5,560 nucleotides of DNA from Bacillota bacterium (GTDB lineage Bacteria > Bacillota > Clostridia > Peptostreptococcales > Anaerovoracaceae), in contig JAQSXD010000277.1 of the NCBI GenBank assembly GCA_029266295.1, forward strand, positions 1 to 5,560. Direction: 5' to 3'. Under the pieces are notes generated by a model. That model was not told the origin of the DNA. It did no database searches and worked only from the letters and a program-made list of their open reading frames with translations. A program made the position numbers and the translations under genes. Positions 5,463-5,560 of this stretch are shown piece after piece (the first letter of the stretch is position 1; each line of letters begins with the position of its first letter).

Positions 5463-5560
5463 TTCTTCAGGGCGGGGTGTGATTCCCCACCGGTGGTAAA
5501 GCCCACGAGCCGCAAGGCATGATTCGGTGTAACTCCGAAGCCGACAGTATAGTCTGGATG
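5463..5560 (+). promoter_or_regulatory. FMN riboswitch (RFN element), 3' end cut by the window
   Basis: The sequence has the highly conserved RFN layout. The 5' P1 strand is TTCTTC (5463-5468), followed by AGGGCGGGGTG. The P2 hairpin is GGGG (5474-5477) with CCCC (5485-5488). GTGG (5493-5496) with CCAC (5503-5506) brackets the TAAAG segment, and ACGAGCCGCAAGGCATGA follows. A variable stem is TTCGG (5523-5527) with CCGAA (5535-5539), then GCCGACAGTATAGTCTGGATG ends the visible part. The closing P1 strand and the expression platform lie beyond base 5560. These aptamers bind flavin mononucleotide and switch off riboflavin genes by premature termination or by hiding the ribosome binding site. The next gene is expected to be for riboflavin synthesis (rib operon) or a flavin transporter (RibU-type), but it is not visible here. 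Confidence 0.97.

Overview
The window looks like chromosome of a spore-forming, low- to mid-GC Firmicute, either a clostridial anaerobe or a Paenibacillus-like bacillus. The reasons are strong GGAGG ribosome binding sites, short hairpin-plus-T terminators, an exosporium-type collagen-like protein with a BclA-like C-terminal domain, and a typical Firmicute FMN riboswitch. No tRNA, rRNA, CRISPR array or insertion sequence is visible. The organism cannot be named from this sequence alone.

Left part (1-2974), surface glycoprotein block. The window opens inside a collagen-like protein. Fourteen Gly-X-Y triplets, 13 of them Gly-Pro/Ala-Thr, lead into a jelly-roll-type C-terminal domain, and the gene ends at a clean terminator (601-628). 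Two tandem paralogous glycosyltransferases follow (711-1793 and 1811-2905), 17 nt apart. Each has an N-terminal GT-A (GT2-like) domain and a C-terminal TPR-like helical region. They end at a second terminator (2937-2974). The Thr-rich collagen repeat is the type of sequence that is O-glycosylated in BclA-like spore proteins, so the two enzymes are good but unproven candidates for glycosylating it.

Middle (2975-3263). This is an AT-rich intergenic region of about 290 nt with no credible gene. It holds an orphan hairpin and a plausible vegetative promoter for the next gene.

Right part (3264-5420), amino-acid block. A cytoplasmic type I L-asparaginase (AnsA-like) is followed after 102 nt by a YgeA-like aspartate/glutamate-family racemase. 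A small LapA-domain membrane protein follows after 15 nt. No terminator separates them, so they may form one operon. The asparaginase makes L-aspartate and ammonia. The racemase probably interconverts L- and D-amino acids, with its substrate uncertain.

Right edge (5417-5560). A near-consensus promoter, whose -35 box overlaps the stop codon of the LapA-domain gene, drives an FMN riboswitch. The window cuts the riboswitch before its closing P1 strand. The regulated gene, presumably for riboflavin synthesis or uptake, lies just outside.
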